DNA from: Levilactobacillus fujinensis
Lineage (GTDB): Bacteria > Bacillota > Bacilli > Lactobacillales > Lactobacillaceae
DNA length: 64,000 nucleotides
Reading direction: 5' to 3'
Assembly (NCBI RefSeq): GCF_003946335.1
Contig: NZ_RHNX01000002.1
Span: 62,001-126,000 of the forward strand
Shown: positions 7,791-15,939 of the stretch, one piece after another
Layout: each line of letters begins with the position of its first letter
Position numbering within the stretch: the stretch's first letter is position 1
Position numbers and translations under genes: made by a program
Notes under the pieces: model-generated
Seen by the model: only the letters and a program-made list of their open reading frames with translations
Databases searched by the model: none
What the model was told of the DNA's origin: nothing

Positions 7791-9731
7791 TTATTCCAAT
7801 GGACTCTCCCAAACGACAATCTCGTTGTCGCCGGGACGTAACTGACTAAATGGTCCGGGCACGTTCTCTCCACCCTTGTCATTCGGCCAACCAAAGTAGT
7901 CGTGTGCCAGTCGTAACGCACTCCCATCTGGATTTTCGAACCTCATTTCTGACAGTCGCGTTTGACTGAGGGTTGCCGTACTTTGAACTCGACCGCAAAA
8001 AGTTTGAAAGGTCGGCGGCATTTTTAGACTGACCTTAACCGTCTTTCCTGACTGGCTCACAACAAAGTCGGCATCAAAATCAGCATCCTTAAACGCATGG
8101 ACTTCCTTAGTAAACCCTTGGGCACCCTGTAGGTAGACATTATGGTCGATATAGGCCGGTTGTCGAACCGTCTCAAACAACTCAACATCTCCTGGCAAGC
8201 GGACTTCAACGGCCTGCACAAAATCTTTCATGGACAGTGAACTACCATCATAAGCTTTGGTACCATTGGTATGTGAGTGATCGGCCATTCCAATAAAAAT
8301 ATTATTCAAGTACCGATCGTCACTCCCATAAACCATTGCGTATCCCTTAATGGCCGTACTATGGGGAAGATGATACGGTGTCGCGCGGTTCAATACATTT
8401 TCAATGATTGTTTCACCGACAATCAGGTTATTGATAAACGCACCACCTTGAGAGAATTCATCAATTGCGTGGGCTGACGCGAAGATGTTTTCTGCAACCA
8501 AGAACGGTCCATGGCACATCTCGATCAGTAGGTCACGCAGGTTGTGATGATACAAGTTACGTAAGATCTGTGTCCCCTGTGCTTGCCAATCTAGCCAAGT
8601 CCCTAGCGTGTTGTGATCAATTTGATTGTCCTCGATGACCGTATCGATACCCGCATGTAGTTTCAATGCCGAAATCTCCCAGCCACTAAATTCAAACTTC
8701 ATACCAATCTCATAGATGTGGTTATGACGAATATCACTGAAAATTCCTCCAAGATTACCAATAATCCCGCCTTGACCGCAATGATGAATCTCATTATTAC
8801 GGATCAAGTGTGACCCGACCGTTTCTCGATTCCACCCTAAGCGCTGCGCTTCGAATACCTTTTCCAGCTGATATTGATACCCTGGCTTATCGTGATGCTT
8901 AGAAAATGCATTCTCTTCACCGAGCTGCGGTGTGCCAATACTGATTGCACTACACTTGGCATCATGTAGATTGTTATCCTCAATCACCCAGCCCTTGGCC
9001 CAGTGGGGACCGACCATCCCAACTTGCTCGGTCGTTGGTGGTGCCCACGGCGTCGCTGCCTGACAAATTTCAAACCCAGCAATCGTGATATCATTAATCC
9101 CTAATCGCGACGGGTAAAAACAGGTCTGGCGAACATTGATCTCTGTTAATTCTTGATTTGGTTGCAACTCGTGAAAGTTCGCAATCAGTGTCGTCTGGTT
9201 TTTCCCGACTTCCGCAAACCATAAGTACTGTGTCCGTTCAGCATGCGGATCAGGTACCGTCACGTTGGTAATGTACTCCGTGACCGCTTGCCGGTTGACA
9301 CCGGCCAAAACCTCGTCTAACGTACTGGCTTCGTAAAATGACTGGCCGTTGACATAAAAATCACCGGTATGACAGCCATTACTCTGTTCCAGCCAATCTC
9401 CGCGCAACTGTTGCGCAAAGGGATTACACTTTCCAAATAGCTGGTTATCAATGACCGTTTGCCAAACTCCCTGTGCCACGCGTTGCCAGCCGGTCACAAC
9501 TTCGGCGCCACTGATGGTGACGTGCTCTCCGGCGGCCGCACGATAGGTAATCCGGTGTGTTGCCGTTCCGGATCGGCGAGGGTCAATTTGCTCACGATAA
9601 ATTCCTTGATGAACAATAATTGCATCTCCAGCTTTTGCTATCTGTGCTGCATGATTGATAGTTAAAAACGGAGTCGATTGATTCCCGACGTTTTGGTCGT
9701 CACCCTGTTTAGAGACATAATATGTTGACAT
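7791..9731 (-). CDS. GH120 beta-xylosidase (right-handed beta-helix)
   Basis: 646-residue cytosolic enzyme predicted to release xylose from the non-reducing end of xylo-oligosaccharides. The parallel beta-helix opening MSTYYVSKQGDDQNVG...TPFLTINHAA is typical, and length matches family GH120 (the characterised Thermoanaerobacterium enzyme has about 638 residues with catalytic Asp382 and Glu405). Here TWLDWQAQG gives Asp381 and LLIEMCHGPF gives Glu404, at nearly the same positions and spacing. Further beta-helix rungs show ISIGTPQLGE and GNLGGIFSDI. First gene of a catabolic operon with the MFS transporter and GH30; a divergent AraC-type regulator sits upstream. ATG is preceded by GGAGGAGTGAAGG. 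Confidence 0.9.
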   Translation of the reverse strand: MSTYYVSKQGDDQNVGNQSTPFLTINHAAQIAKAGDAIIVHQGIYREQIDPRRSGTATHRITYRAAAGEHVTISGAEVVTGWQRVAQGVWQTVIDNQLFGKCNPFAQQLRGDWLEQSNGCHTGDFYVNGQSFYEASTLDEVLAGVNRQAVTEYITNVTVPDPHAERTQYLWFAEVGKNQTTLIANFHELQPNQELTEINVRQTCFYPSRLGINDITIAGFEICQAATPWAPPTTEQVGMVGPHWAKGWVIEDNNLHDAKCSAISIGTPQLGEENAFSKHHDKPGYQYQLEKVFEAQRLGWNRETVGSHLIRNNEIHHCGQGGIIGNLGGIFSDIRHNHIYEIGMKFEFSGWEISALKLHAGIDTVIEDNQIDHNTLGTWLDWQAQGTQILRNLYHHNLRDLLIEMCHGPFLVAENIFASAHAIDEFSQGGAFINNLIVGETIIENVLNRATPYHLPHSTAIKGYAMVYGSDDRYLNNIFIGMADHSHTNGTKAYDGSSLSMKDFVQAVEVRLPGDVELFETVRQPAYIDHNVYLQGAQGFTKEVHAFKDADFDADFVVSQSGKTVKVSLKMPPTFQTFCGRVQSTATLSQTRLSEMRFENPDGSALRLAHDYFGWPNDKGGENVPGPFSQLRPGDNEIVVWESPLE

Positions 9732-9891
9732 CCTTCACTCCTCCTGCCACATTTGACTGATGATTTCCGTTCATCCTGTGGAACCGACTTAACTAAATCT
9801 TGTAATTAGTGTAAGTTAAATGGTCCGATAATAATATATTGATTTTTGGCTATTAATGAACAATAATTGCTTTTGTAAGGAAGTGAACAAA

Positions 9892-10689
9892 ATGGCATTT
9901 TTCCAATACTTCGGTATGGAAAGCACCCCGGTCTTCAAATATTTCGATTTAGAGGACCTCAACTTTCCGCTTCATCTGCACCGTGCTTACGAGCTATTGA
10001 TCGTCCAGCGCGGGCGACTACACGTCCAAATCGACAATGCCAATTATCACGTCGACCCCAAACAATTCATCATTATTTTCCCGAACCAGATTCACGGCTT
10101 TGATATGGCCCCAGCAACTAAGGTTACCGTGGTTATTTTTTCACCAGAATTTATTGGTTCCTTCAGCGAACACTATCAAGAAATGGTGCCCGTCAATCCC
10201 GTAATCTACCTGAAACAACCGTTGAACTTTTCCAAAACCTCGACAAGTTACGGCATCAAAGGCCTACTTTATAACCTGTGTGACACTATTGTTCAACAAA
10301 CGGAATTCACCGAACGTAAGCGCTCTTCACAATTCGAAACCGTTTATCAAATTTTAGACTACGTCACCAATAACTTCCAGGAAACTTGTACCTTAAAAGA
10401 CTTGGCTGGCAAAATTGGCTTTGACTATTCCTATCTATCGAAGACGTTCAAGAAAACCATGCACCTCTCATTTCCTGAGTACCTTAATAGTTACCGAATC
10501 TCTTACAGTCGTCAACTCCTGAAAAATACGGACCTGTCGATCACCCAGATTGCCTATAACTGTGGTTACGCTAGCGCCCAAAGCTTCAACCGTAATTTTA
10601 AGCAATTCAACGACTGCACGCCACAGGTTTTCCGGCACTCCGTTGTAAAATACGACAAGAGTCTGAAGGAAAATTATATTAGCGGTTAG
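9892..10689 (+). CDS. AraC family transcriptional regulator
   Basis: 265-residue regulator: an N-terminal cupin sensing domain (LHLHRAYELLIVQRGRLHVQ, then FIIIFPNQIHGF) and a C-terminal double helix-turn-helix (TLKDLAGKIGFDYSYLSKTF and SITQIAYNCGYASAQSFNRN). The start is set by AAGGAAGTGA at 5 bases from ATG 9892; an upstream in-frame ATG lacks a ribosome site. It is divergent from the GH120-MFS-GH30 operon and is very likely its sugar-responsive activator, with the 160-base intergenic region as the shared control region. The inducer is probably a xylo-oligosaccharide, by inference. Confidence 0.88.
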   Translation: MAFFQYFGMESTPVFKYFDLEDLNFPLHLHRAYELLIVQRGRLHVQIDNANYHVDPKQFIIIFPNQIHGFDMAPATKVTVVIFSPEFIGSFSEHYQEMVPVNPVIYLKQPLNFSKTSTSYGIKGLLYNLCDTIVQQTEFTERKRSSQFETVYQILDYVTNNFQETCTLKDLAGKIGFDYSYLSKTFKKTMHLSFPEYLNSYRISYSRQLLKNTDLSITQIAYNCGYASAQSFNRNFKQFNDCTPQVFRHSVVKYDKSLKENYISG

Positions 10690-10699
10690 CCTGCACTGC

Positions 10700-10783
10700 C
10701 ACCTAAAGATTGAACGTTCTAAAACACTATTTATGACTGTTGTAACAACGATACTGAGACTAGCATTAGGCAATATCAGCCAG
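10700..10783 (-). repeat. Repeat R1, copy D (inverted)
   Basis: The reverse complement reads GCCTAATGCTAGTCTCAG, TATCGTTGTTACAACAGTC, ATAAATAGTG, matching the 3' part of copy A. It lies after the araC gene in inverted orientation. Confidence 0.65.
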
Positions 10784-10861
10784 TGAGATGACCTGAGAGA
10801 CGGCTGAACTTGCCGGCTTTCAGGTGAGCCGGCAGCCCGATTTTTGGCTGGCAGTGTGCCC

Positions 10862-10972
10862 CACAACCAGCGGAATCTCTAGCAGTCAGAGTGCAACCGT
10901 CTCAACTAGGTTAACGGGAACAATCTCTACGGTCACAAGAGTAACGTAAATAATTTAACCTTCAACTATTAG
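10862..10972 (+). repeat. Dispersed intergenic repeat R2, copy 1
   Basis: Contains CGGAATCTCTAGCAGTC, GAGTGCAACCGTCTCAACTA, ACGGTCACAAGAGTAACG and ATAATTTAACCTTCAAC. The same ordered blocks recur near 44.0 kb and, inverted, near 60.9 kb. Just before it, TGCCGGCT/AGCCGGCA (10811-10834) forms a perfect 8-bp hairpin. Confidence 0.6.
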
Positions 10973-10982
10973 ATAGTTATAC

Positions 10983-11020
10983 CAAAAAATCGGTGCCCCA
11001 CAAATATCCGTGGTGTACCG
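10983..11020. terminator. Bidirectional terminator between araC and lpdD
   Basis: AAAAATCGGT-GCCCCAC and GTGGTGT-ACCGATTTTT form a long stem with T runs on both strands, so it can end both the araC transcript and the gallate decarboxylase operon. Confidence 0.85.
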
Positions 11021-11045
11021 ATTTTTTTGACTATATCTACTGGTT

Positions 11046-11110
11046 GAAAGTTTCAAAATATCTCTTATGACTGTTCTAACAACGATATTGAGGCCAAAAT
11101 TAGACGTCTT
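11046..11110 (-). repeat. Repeat R1, copy E (inverted, partial)
   Basis: The reverse complement reads GACGTCTAATTTTGGCCTCA, ATATCGTTGTTAGAACAGTC, ATAAGAGATATTTTG and AACTTTCAACC, equal in order to the 3' third of copy A. Confidence 0.65.
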
Positions 11111-11142
11111 GATCTAGTCCAGCCTTTAGTTCTGGTATGTTT

Positions 11143-11553
11143 TTACTGCGGCTGTTCATTACTCCCGTAGTATTCCGGTGCCGGTGCGGTCACAGGGTGT
11201 TCCCGCAACCAGGTCACAATCTGTCGCCCCAGTGCCTCACCCATTGGTGCCGACGCCGCAATTTGTGCTTTGGTGATCTGGTTGACGTGGATGCCCGCTG
11301 TAATCGTGCAACTGCCGGGCAACACTGGTTGAACCACGCGAGCAATCCGTTCGCCAACAAAGTTGTCCTTGTGAAACCGACCGTTGTGGCTGGGATATTT
11401 GATGGTCCGTAACGCCGTTGCTCTCGTCAAAGTGGTCACATCGCCAATATGCGGATTACTCCCACCAGTTACCACAATCAGTAGATCCTTGCCAATCACC
11501 GTCAGGTCCGCAGTAATCGTATAATTCTCCTGTGTCACACGAAACGTTGGCAT
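11143..11553 (-). CDS. lpdD: LpdD-type subunit of gallate decarboxylase
   Basis: 136-residue protein of the LpdD family, the third small subunit or accessory protein of UbiD-type hydroxyarylic acid decarboxylases. TGGSNPHIGDVTTL, YPSHNGRFHKDNFVGERIA and GIHVNQITKAQIAA are the recognisable blocks. It was first described as gallate decarboxylase subunit D and may help deliver or mature the prenylated flavin. ATG 11553 is chosen because GGAGGGAG lies 7 bases upstream; the longer frame starts with the TTG inside that site. It follows the UbiX gene by 2 bases. In L. plantarum lpdB and lpdD lie apart from lpdC (established knowledge); here all three are contiguous. Confidence 0.82.
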   Translation of the reverse strand: MPTFRVTQENYTITADLTVIGKDLLIVVTGGSNPHIGDVTTLTRATALRTIKYPSHNGRFHKDNFVGERIARVVQPVLPGSCTITAGIHVNQITKAQIAASAPMGEALGRQIVTWLREHPVTAPAPEYYGSNEQPQ

Positions 11554-11555
11554 GG

Positions 11556-12119
11556 TTAATCTCCCTCCCAACGTTTCGCTGTTGCCAGTGGAATTCCAAA
11601 GGCGTCTAGTACCTTCATGCTCTGGTGGTCGACTAAGTCCTGAATGGTTTGTGGATGATTGTAAAAAGCGGGAATTGGTGGAATGATTTGCGCGCCTAAT
11701 TTAGCCAACTTGGTCAGGTTTTCCAAATGAATCACACTCAATGGTGTCTCGCGGGGCACGATGACCAACTTACGCTGTTCCTTAATCGTCACATCGGCCG
11801 CCCTAGCCACTAAATTTTCACCAAACCCGTAGGCAATGCTGGCAACCGTCTTCATGCTGGCGGGCACGATGACCATGCCATCATTTAGAAATGAACCACT
11901 GGCAATCACGGCACCCTGGTCACGATCGCTATACACCACATCGGCTAGGCCCTTGATCTGATCCAATGTATAATCGGTCTCCAGAGCTAAGTTTTTCTTG
12001 GCCCACGCACTCATCACCAAGTGTGTTTCCACTTCCGAATTCGCCTGCAACTTTTTCAATAGGTCAATCGCGTAAATCGTCCCTGACGCGCCAGTCACGC
12101 CAATTACAATTTTTTTCAT
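11556..12119 (-). CDS. lpdB: UbiX family flavin prenyltransferase
   Basis: 187-residue UbiX-family enzyme that joins dimethylallyl phosphate to FMN and makes prenylated FMN, the cofactor of UbiD decarboxylases. KIVIGVTGASGTIYAIDLL is the FMN-phosphate-binding start, VIASGSFLNDGMVIVPASMKT and LVARAADVTIKEQRKLVIVPRETP are the family's substrate-binding blocks (the RE of PRETP included). It is encoded between UbiD and LpdD on one transcript, 16 bases after the UbiD stop, so it supplies cofactor to the gallate decarboxylase next to it. Confidence 0.93.
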   Translation of the reverse strand: MKKIVIGVTGASGTIYAIDLLKKLQANSEVETHLVMSAWAKKNLALETDYTLDQIKGLADVVYSDRDQGAVIASGSFLNDGMVIVPASMKTVASIAYGFGENLVARAADVTIKEQRKLVIVPRETPLSVIHLENLTKLAKLGAQIIPPIPAFYNHPQTIQDLVDHQSMKVLDAFGIPLATAKRWEGD

Positions 12120-12135
12120 CGTCCACCCCTCCTTC

Positions 12136-13602
12136 TTACTTCAAATACTTCTGCCAATCCGGCACATCCATAAATTTAGCCCGAACAAACTGGTCCTTCA
12201 TATCAAACGGAACAGTGCCATCGATCACTAACTTCGACGACATCCCCCGTGTTCGAATCGACTTGGGGTCATACTCTGGTCGTTCCGACGGGTCGAGCGG
12301 ATGATTCCGCATCCCCGGCAAGGCCATGATATCCTGATCGGCCTGAAAGCGGGTATTCATCGTCCAAATGACATCGTTCATATCGAAAATATCGACATCT
12401 TCATCCACTAAGATGACCGTCTTTAACTCCTTAAATGCCGAAAACGCGAGCAAGGCTGCCTGCCGTTGAATCCCCTCATCAGCTTCGTCTTCCTTGTGAA
12501 TTTGCATGATGGTCATCAGCTTGCCACCACCTGCTGGCGGATTATAAACGTTCAGTACCTTACCAGGAATCGCCCGGTTCGTGAGCTCCAAGATGCTAGC
12601 CTCAGTGGGAATACCAGCCATGCTAACGTGTTCTTCGGAAGGACCAATGACGCTTTGCATAATTGGCTTCTCCCGGTGGGTCACCGCCGTTACCTTAATC
12701 ACTTGAAGGGCGGGATTTGCATCACCATCGTATCCCGGAAATTCAGGCATCGCCTTTCCAGTATGCGTATTGATATCCTCTTGAATTCGCTCGTTAGGCA
12801 TGATGTAGCCTTCCAGAGTAAATTCGGACCGGGCGATGGCATTTTCATCGACGGTCAGTGCCGGTGTCAACCCCACAGCTTCCTGACGAATGGCACCTGC
12901 CACCCCAAGTTCGTTGTAACCAAGCGGTGTGGTTGGTGGCTCAAAGGTACAGCCAATGGTAATGGCCGGATCTAGCCCGATGTTGATTGTGATCGGCATG
13001 GGTTCATTTGCCGCCTCATATTCCTTGGCAAATGCCCCAATGTGCCGACCACCGGGCATAATATAAATTCCCAACTTGTCCTTATCTTCCAGAACCATCC
13101 GGTGAATCGTGACGTCACTCATCGTCTTAGCCTTGTTGGATCCCAAGACGACGCCCACCGTAATATAGGGGCCGGCATCCTCTGGTGTGTTGGTCGGTGC
13201 GGCCACTAATTTGCGAATATCGAAACCCGGGTCGGTGGCTTTGTGCACGACCTCATGGGCTGGTGCGTCATCAACCATAACTGGTGGAATCGGCTGTTCC
13301 ACGGCGTCATTTAAAAATTGACCTAGTGTTTTCGCATCGTGGTGAAACATCAACCCAACGCGTTTACGACTAGCCATCAGTCCGGTCAATACTTTGGTCC
13401 CCGGAAATCCCTTGACGTTGTTGAACATCATGGCTGGGCCTTCTTTAGTTGGTCGCTCAACGGTCCCACCCGCACCGATATAACGATAAACACCGGAGAG
13501 CTCCGCGTTGGGATCGACTGCGACATCGGTAGCGTGATACTGGCCAGGATACGTTTTTAATTCGGCTAATACTTTTCGTAAGTCGTACGGTTCGTTTGCC
13601 AT
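12136..13602 (-). CDS. lpdC: UbiD family decarboxylase, gallate decarboxylase catalytic subunit
   Basis: 488-residue UbiD-family non-oxidative decarboxylase, about the length of L. plantarum LpdC (gallate to pyrogallol, protocatechuate to catechol). The sequence starts DLRKVLAELKTYPGQYHATD and contains IYIMPGGRHIGAF, EFTLEGYIMPNERIQED and PEYDPKSIRTRGMSSKLVID, the blocks that build the prenyl-FMN and metal pocket. Needs prenylated FMN from the adjacent UbiX. First gene of the lpdC-lpdB-lpdD operon, divergent from a LysR regulator, and 4.3 kb from a tannase that would generate gallate. Gallate specificity comes from this context; other phenolic acids remain possible. Confidence 0.88.
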   Translation of the reverse strand: MANEPYDLRKVLAELKTYPGQYHATDVAVDPNAELSGVYRYIGAGGTVERPTKEGPAMMFNNVKGFPGTKVLTGLMASRKRVGLMFHHDAKTLGQFLNDAVEQPIPPVMVDDAPAHEVVHKATDPGFDIRKLVAAPTNTPEDAGPYITVGVVLGSNKAKTMSDVTIHRMVLEDKDKLGIYIMPGGRHIGAFAKEYEAANEPMPITINIGLDPAITIGCTFEPPTTPLGYNELGVAGAIRQEAVGLTPALTVDENAIARSEFTLEGYIMPNERIQEDINTHTGKAMPEFPGYDGDANPALQVIKVTAVTHREKPIMQSVIGPSEEHVSMAGIPTEASILELTNRAIPGKVLNVYNPPAGGGKLMTIMQIHKEDEADEGIQRQAALLAFSAFKELKTVILVDEDVDIFDMNDVIWTMNTRFQADQDIMALPGMRNHPLDPSERPEYDPKSIRTRGMSSKLVIDGTVPFDMKDQFVRAKFMDVPDWQKYLK

Positions 13603-13680
13603 GAAATTACCTCCTGAATTGGTTTACACTGATTAGGATAGTCGTTAAATCAGTTGCAAACAATTCAAGTTTCGACTAAC

Positions 13681-13701
13681 GTTATGCTTAACAGGAATAA
13701 C
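13681..13701. promoter_or_regulatory. LysR-type box between lpdC and lysR
   Basis: GTTAT-N11-ATAAC is a dyad with the T-N11-A core of LysR-type regulator sites. It lies in the 124-base divergent region, with a second wider dyad TAGTCG...CGACTA (13639-13678) beside it. Likely the operator of the adjacent LysR protein. Confidence 0.55.
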
Positions 13702-13726
13702 AGCATTTATTAGAAAGGAGCCGCTT

Positions 13727-14608
13727 ATGACGATCGACGATTTTGACAACTTTATCACGCTTTATCGGACTCGCAACGTTTCCGATGCCGCCGTCGCGTT
13801 GAACATTTCGCAATCGGCGCTGTCTAAGCGCCTACGCAGCTTGCAAGATGAGCTTGGCGTGGCCTTGATTTCAACCCGTAATAAGCGTCAGCTGACCATC
13901 ACGGAGAGTGGCGAAGTCTTCTTCCGTTACGCCCAGACGATTACCGCGCAGGTTCACTTGTTACAAACCGAGTTGGCCGACTATCAAGAACTGCGGCGGG
14001 GTACTCTCCACATTGGTAGCGTACCGGTCATGGCACAATATGGACTGGCCAAAAAAATGCGGCATTTCATGCAAGACTTCCCCCAAATCAACCTGCGGCT
14101 GGAGGAATTGGAAGGTGCCACCCTACTGGCCAAACTACAGAACCAGGAACTCGCCGTCGGCATTCTTCGCGACGTCCAGAGCCAGCAGCTCAATCAAACT
14201 CAATTTGACGCCGTAACCCTGGCCAGCGATGAACTACAGGTCGTGTTGCCAGCAACTCATCCCCTGGCACAGCTCGCCACTATTGAGATGCGCGACCTCC
14301 AAAACATTGATGTGGTTTCGCTAAGTCCTGGGTCCGGCGTCTACGAAAAAATGACCGCCCGTTATCAGCAGGCCGGTTTTACGCCTAATATTCGTTTCAC
14401 TACGCCCCACATTGAAACGCTGCTCGCCATGATTGCTCACACCTCACAGATCACTTTTCTATTTGCCAAGTCCGCCGCGCCCTTCATGACCAATGATGTT
14501 GTCTTGCGGCCCTTTGCGACACCGATGGTCAGCCACCTGCAGCTGGTCTATCCCCGTGGGACGTTGTCGCCAGCGGCAGCTCAGTTTATACGCTATCTGT
14601 CTAATTAG
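13727..14608 (+). CDS. LysR family regulator of the gallate decarboxylase operon
   Basis: 293-residue LysR-type regulator. The winged helix-turn-helix is at 1-60 (ITLYRTRNVSDAAVALNISQ, SALSKRLRSLQDELG), followed by a linker helix and a two-lobed inducer domain (RRGTLHIGSVPVMAQYGL, then ELQVVLPATHPLA). AAAGGAG precedes ATG by 6 bases. Divergent placement from lpdC and the T-N11-A dyad between them point to gallate-responsive control, as reported for TanR in L. plantarum; I infer rather than show this equivalence. It might also act on the tannase gene. Confidence 0.88.
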   Translation: MTIDDFDNFITLYRTRNVSDAAVALNISQSALSKRLRSLQDELGVALISTRNKRQLTITESGEVFFRYAQTITAQVHLLQTELADYQELRRGTLHIGSVPVMAQYGLAKKMRHFMQDFPQINLRLEELEGATLLAKLQNQELAVGILRDVQSQQLNQTQFDAVTLASDELQVVLPATHPLAQLATIEMRDLQNIDVVSLSPGSGVYEKMTARYQQAGFTPNIRFTTPHIETLLAMIAHTSQITFLFAKSAAPFMTNDVVLRPFATPMVSHLQLVYPRGTLSPAAAQFIRYLSN

Positions 14609-14664
14609 TCGTGCTCTCTTACTAACGATATACGAGGCGGTTTTGTAACATCATTTCTGCTATT

Positions 14665-14885
14665 AGTCCTATTTTGACTAACTACGTAAGCCAAGAGATC
14701 AGCAGATATTGGCTTAGTAGAACATCAAGCTTGGAGACTCGGCGTTTTCAAGGCTTCAAGTTGTGTTCGCCCCGATTCAGCCCGTATCCGTCGACTGATA
14801 AGGTGATGACCGAACGACGTTACCTAACTTTAGCCTTAGTAGCGTTGTCATAACAATCATAATAAGGGTTGTGACGCTCGCAATC
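14665..14885 (+). repeat. Repeat R1, copy B
   Basis: Contains GACTAACTACGTAAGCCAAG, AGATCAGCAGATATTGGCTT, ATCAAGCTTGGAGACTCGG, AAGGCTTCAAGTTGTGTTCG and TTACCTAACTTTAG in the same order as copy A. Copy A carries an extra segment between the GGGCTCA and CTTAGTAG blocks. It fills most of the gap between lysR and the DUF1697 gene; no gene is seen there. Confidence 0.75.
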
Positions 14886-14961
14886 TTTAGTCTGTAGAAA
14901 TTACAACTAAAATGACAGCGCTTAACATGCTATACTAGAATTTAAATTGGAGGTGTGTGCT

Positions 14962-15510
14962 GTGAATTATCTCTTACTCTTGCGGGGCATCAACGTCGGG
15001 GGTAATCACCGCGTCCCCATGGTTGCGCTACGCAACTTACTGACTATCGCCGGCTTTACTAACGTCCGGTCATACATCAACAGTGGCAATCTCTTTTTGA
15101 CTAGCAATCAGTCCGCGGCAACCTGTGAGGCCATGGTGACGTCTGTCCTGACGACCAACTTCGACTTCCCCATCGACTTTCGTCTGCTGAGCCAGCCGGA
15201 CTTTCTGGCCGACTTCGCGCAAGCACCGGCTTGGTGGGGAACCGATCCCCTGTTACGACACAATGCGCTATTCAAGCTGAACACCTATGTGGCGGAAAAC
15301 GACGACTGGCTCAATAGTCAAGTTACCCCCGATTACGATCAGGTGTTGGTGACGCCCACCGTGATTTTCTGGACGTCAACGCTAAAAGACAATTTCAGCC
15401 GCTCATTTTATGCCAAAATTGCTGGTACCCCATTTTATAAGCAGACCAGCGCCCGTAACTACAACACCACCACGAAACTCAAACAACTTTTGGAGGCTGC
15501 CCATGATTAA
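14962..15510 (+). CDS. DUF1697 family protein
   Basis: 182-residue protein of the DUF1697 family, with the signature MNYLLLLRGINVGGNHRVPM followed by FTNVRSYINSGNLFLTS. The biochemical role of the family is unknown. I start at GTG 14962, since GGAGGTG lies 6 bases before it; the longer frame starts at a TTG inside that ribosome site. Its stop overlaps the start of a peptide deformylase gene by 8 bases, and two acetyltransferase genes follow, so this is the head of a four-gene operon. Confidence 0.88.
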   Translation: MNYLLLLRGINVGGNHRVPMVALRNLLTIAGFTNVRSYINSGNLFLTSNQSAATCEAMVTSVLTTNFDFPIDFRLLSQPDFLADFAQAPAWWGTDPLLRHNALFKLNTYVAENDDWLNSQVTPDYDQVLVTPTVIFWTSTLKDNFSRSFYAKIAGTPFYKQTSARNYNTTTKLKQLLEAAHD

Positions 15511-15913
15511 ATCCGTCGTTCACGACCAAGCTCGTTTAGCACAAAAGTCCCGTCCGGCAACTAAGGCCGACGCCGCAACCATCACTGATTTACTCGACAC
15601 ACTTAAGGCCAATAGTGAAAATTGTGTCGGCATGGCCGCCAACATGATTGGCATCAACTTGCGAATCATCGTCGTCGATATGGGCGTGATTCCCGTCGCG
15701 ATGGTCAATCCGATCATCACCAAGAAGTCCGGTACCTATGCCACTCAGGAAGGCTGTTTGTCGCTTTCCGGCGAACGGCCCACGACCCGCTATCAAAGTA
15801 TCGACGTGGATTTTTTAAACCAAAACTTTCAAAAACAGCACCAGACGTTCACCGGCTTCGTCGCTCAGATCATCCAACATGAAGTTGACCATTGTAACGG
15901 TATTATTATTTAA
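15503..15913 (+). CDS. Divergent peptide deformylase
   Basis: 136-residue peptide deformylase homolog, shorter than the housekeeping enzyme. Two metal-binding motifs are intact: EGCLS with Cys85 and QHEVDH with His126, Glu127 and His130. Motif 1, normally GLAAxQ, reads GMAANMIG, so the glutamine that stabilises the transition state is replaced by Met48. The last motif is followed by CNGIII rather than LxG. It may be a second, specialised deformylase or deacylase. The start at ATG 15503 is set by GGAGG in the end of the previous gene; the open frame extends further upstream without meaning. Confidence 0.82.
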   Translation: MIKSVVHDQARLAQKSRPATKADAATITDLLDTLKANSENCVGMAANMIGINLRIIVVDMGVIPVAMVNPIITKKSGTYATQEGCLSLSGERPTTRYQSIDVDFLNQNFQKQHQTFTGFVAQIIQHEVDHCNGIII

Positions 15914-15939
15914 ATTTAATAGGGAGTGTTCAAAAGCAA

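Noticed and set aside
12466..12975. 169-codon frame antisense to the UbiD decarboxylase gene
   Set aside because: Shadow of a well-conserved coding sequence; no ribosome site and no recognisable product.
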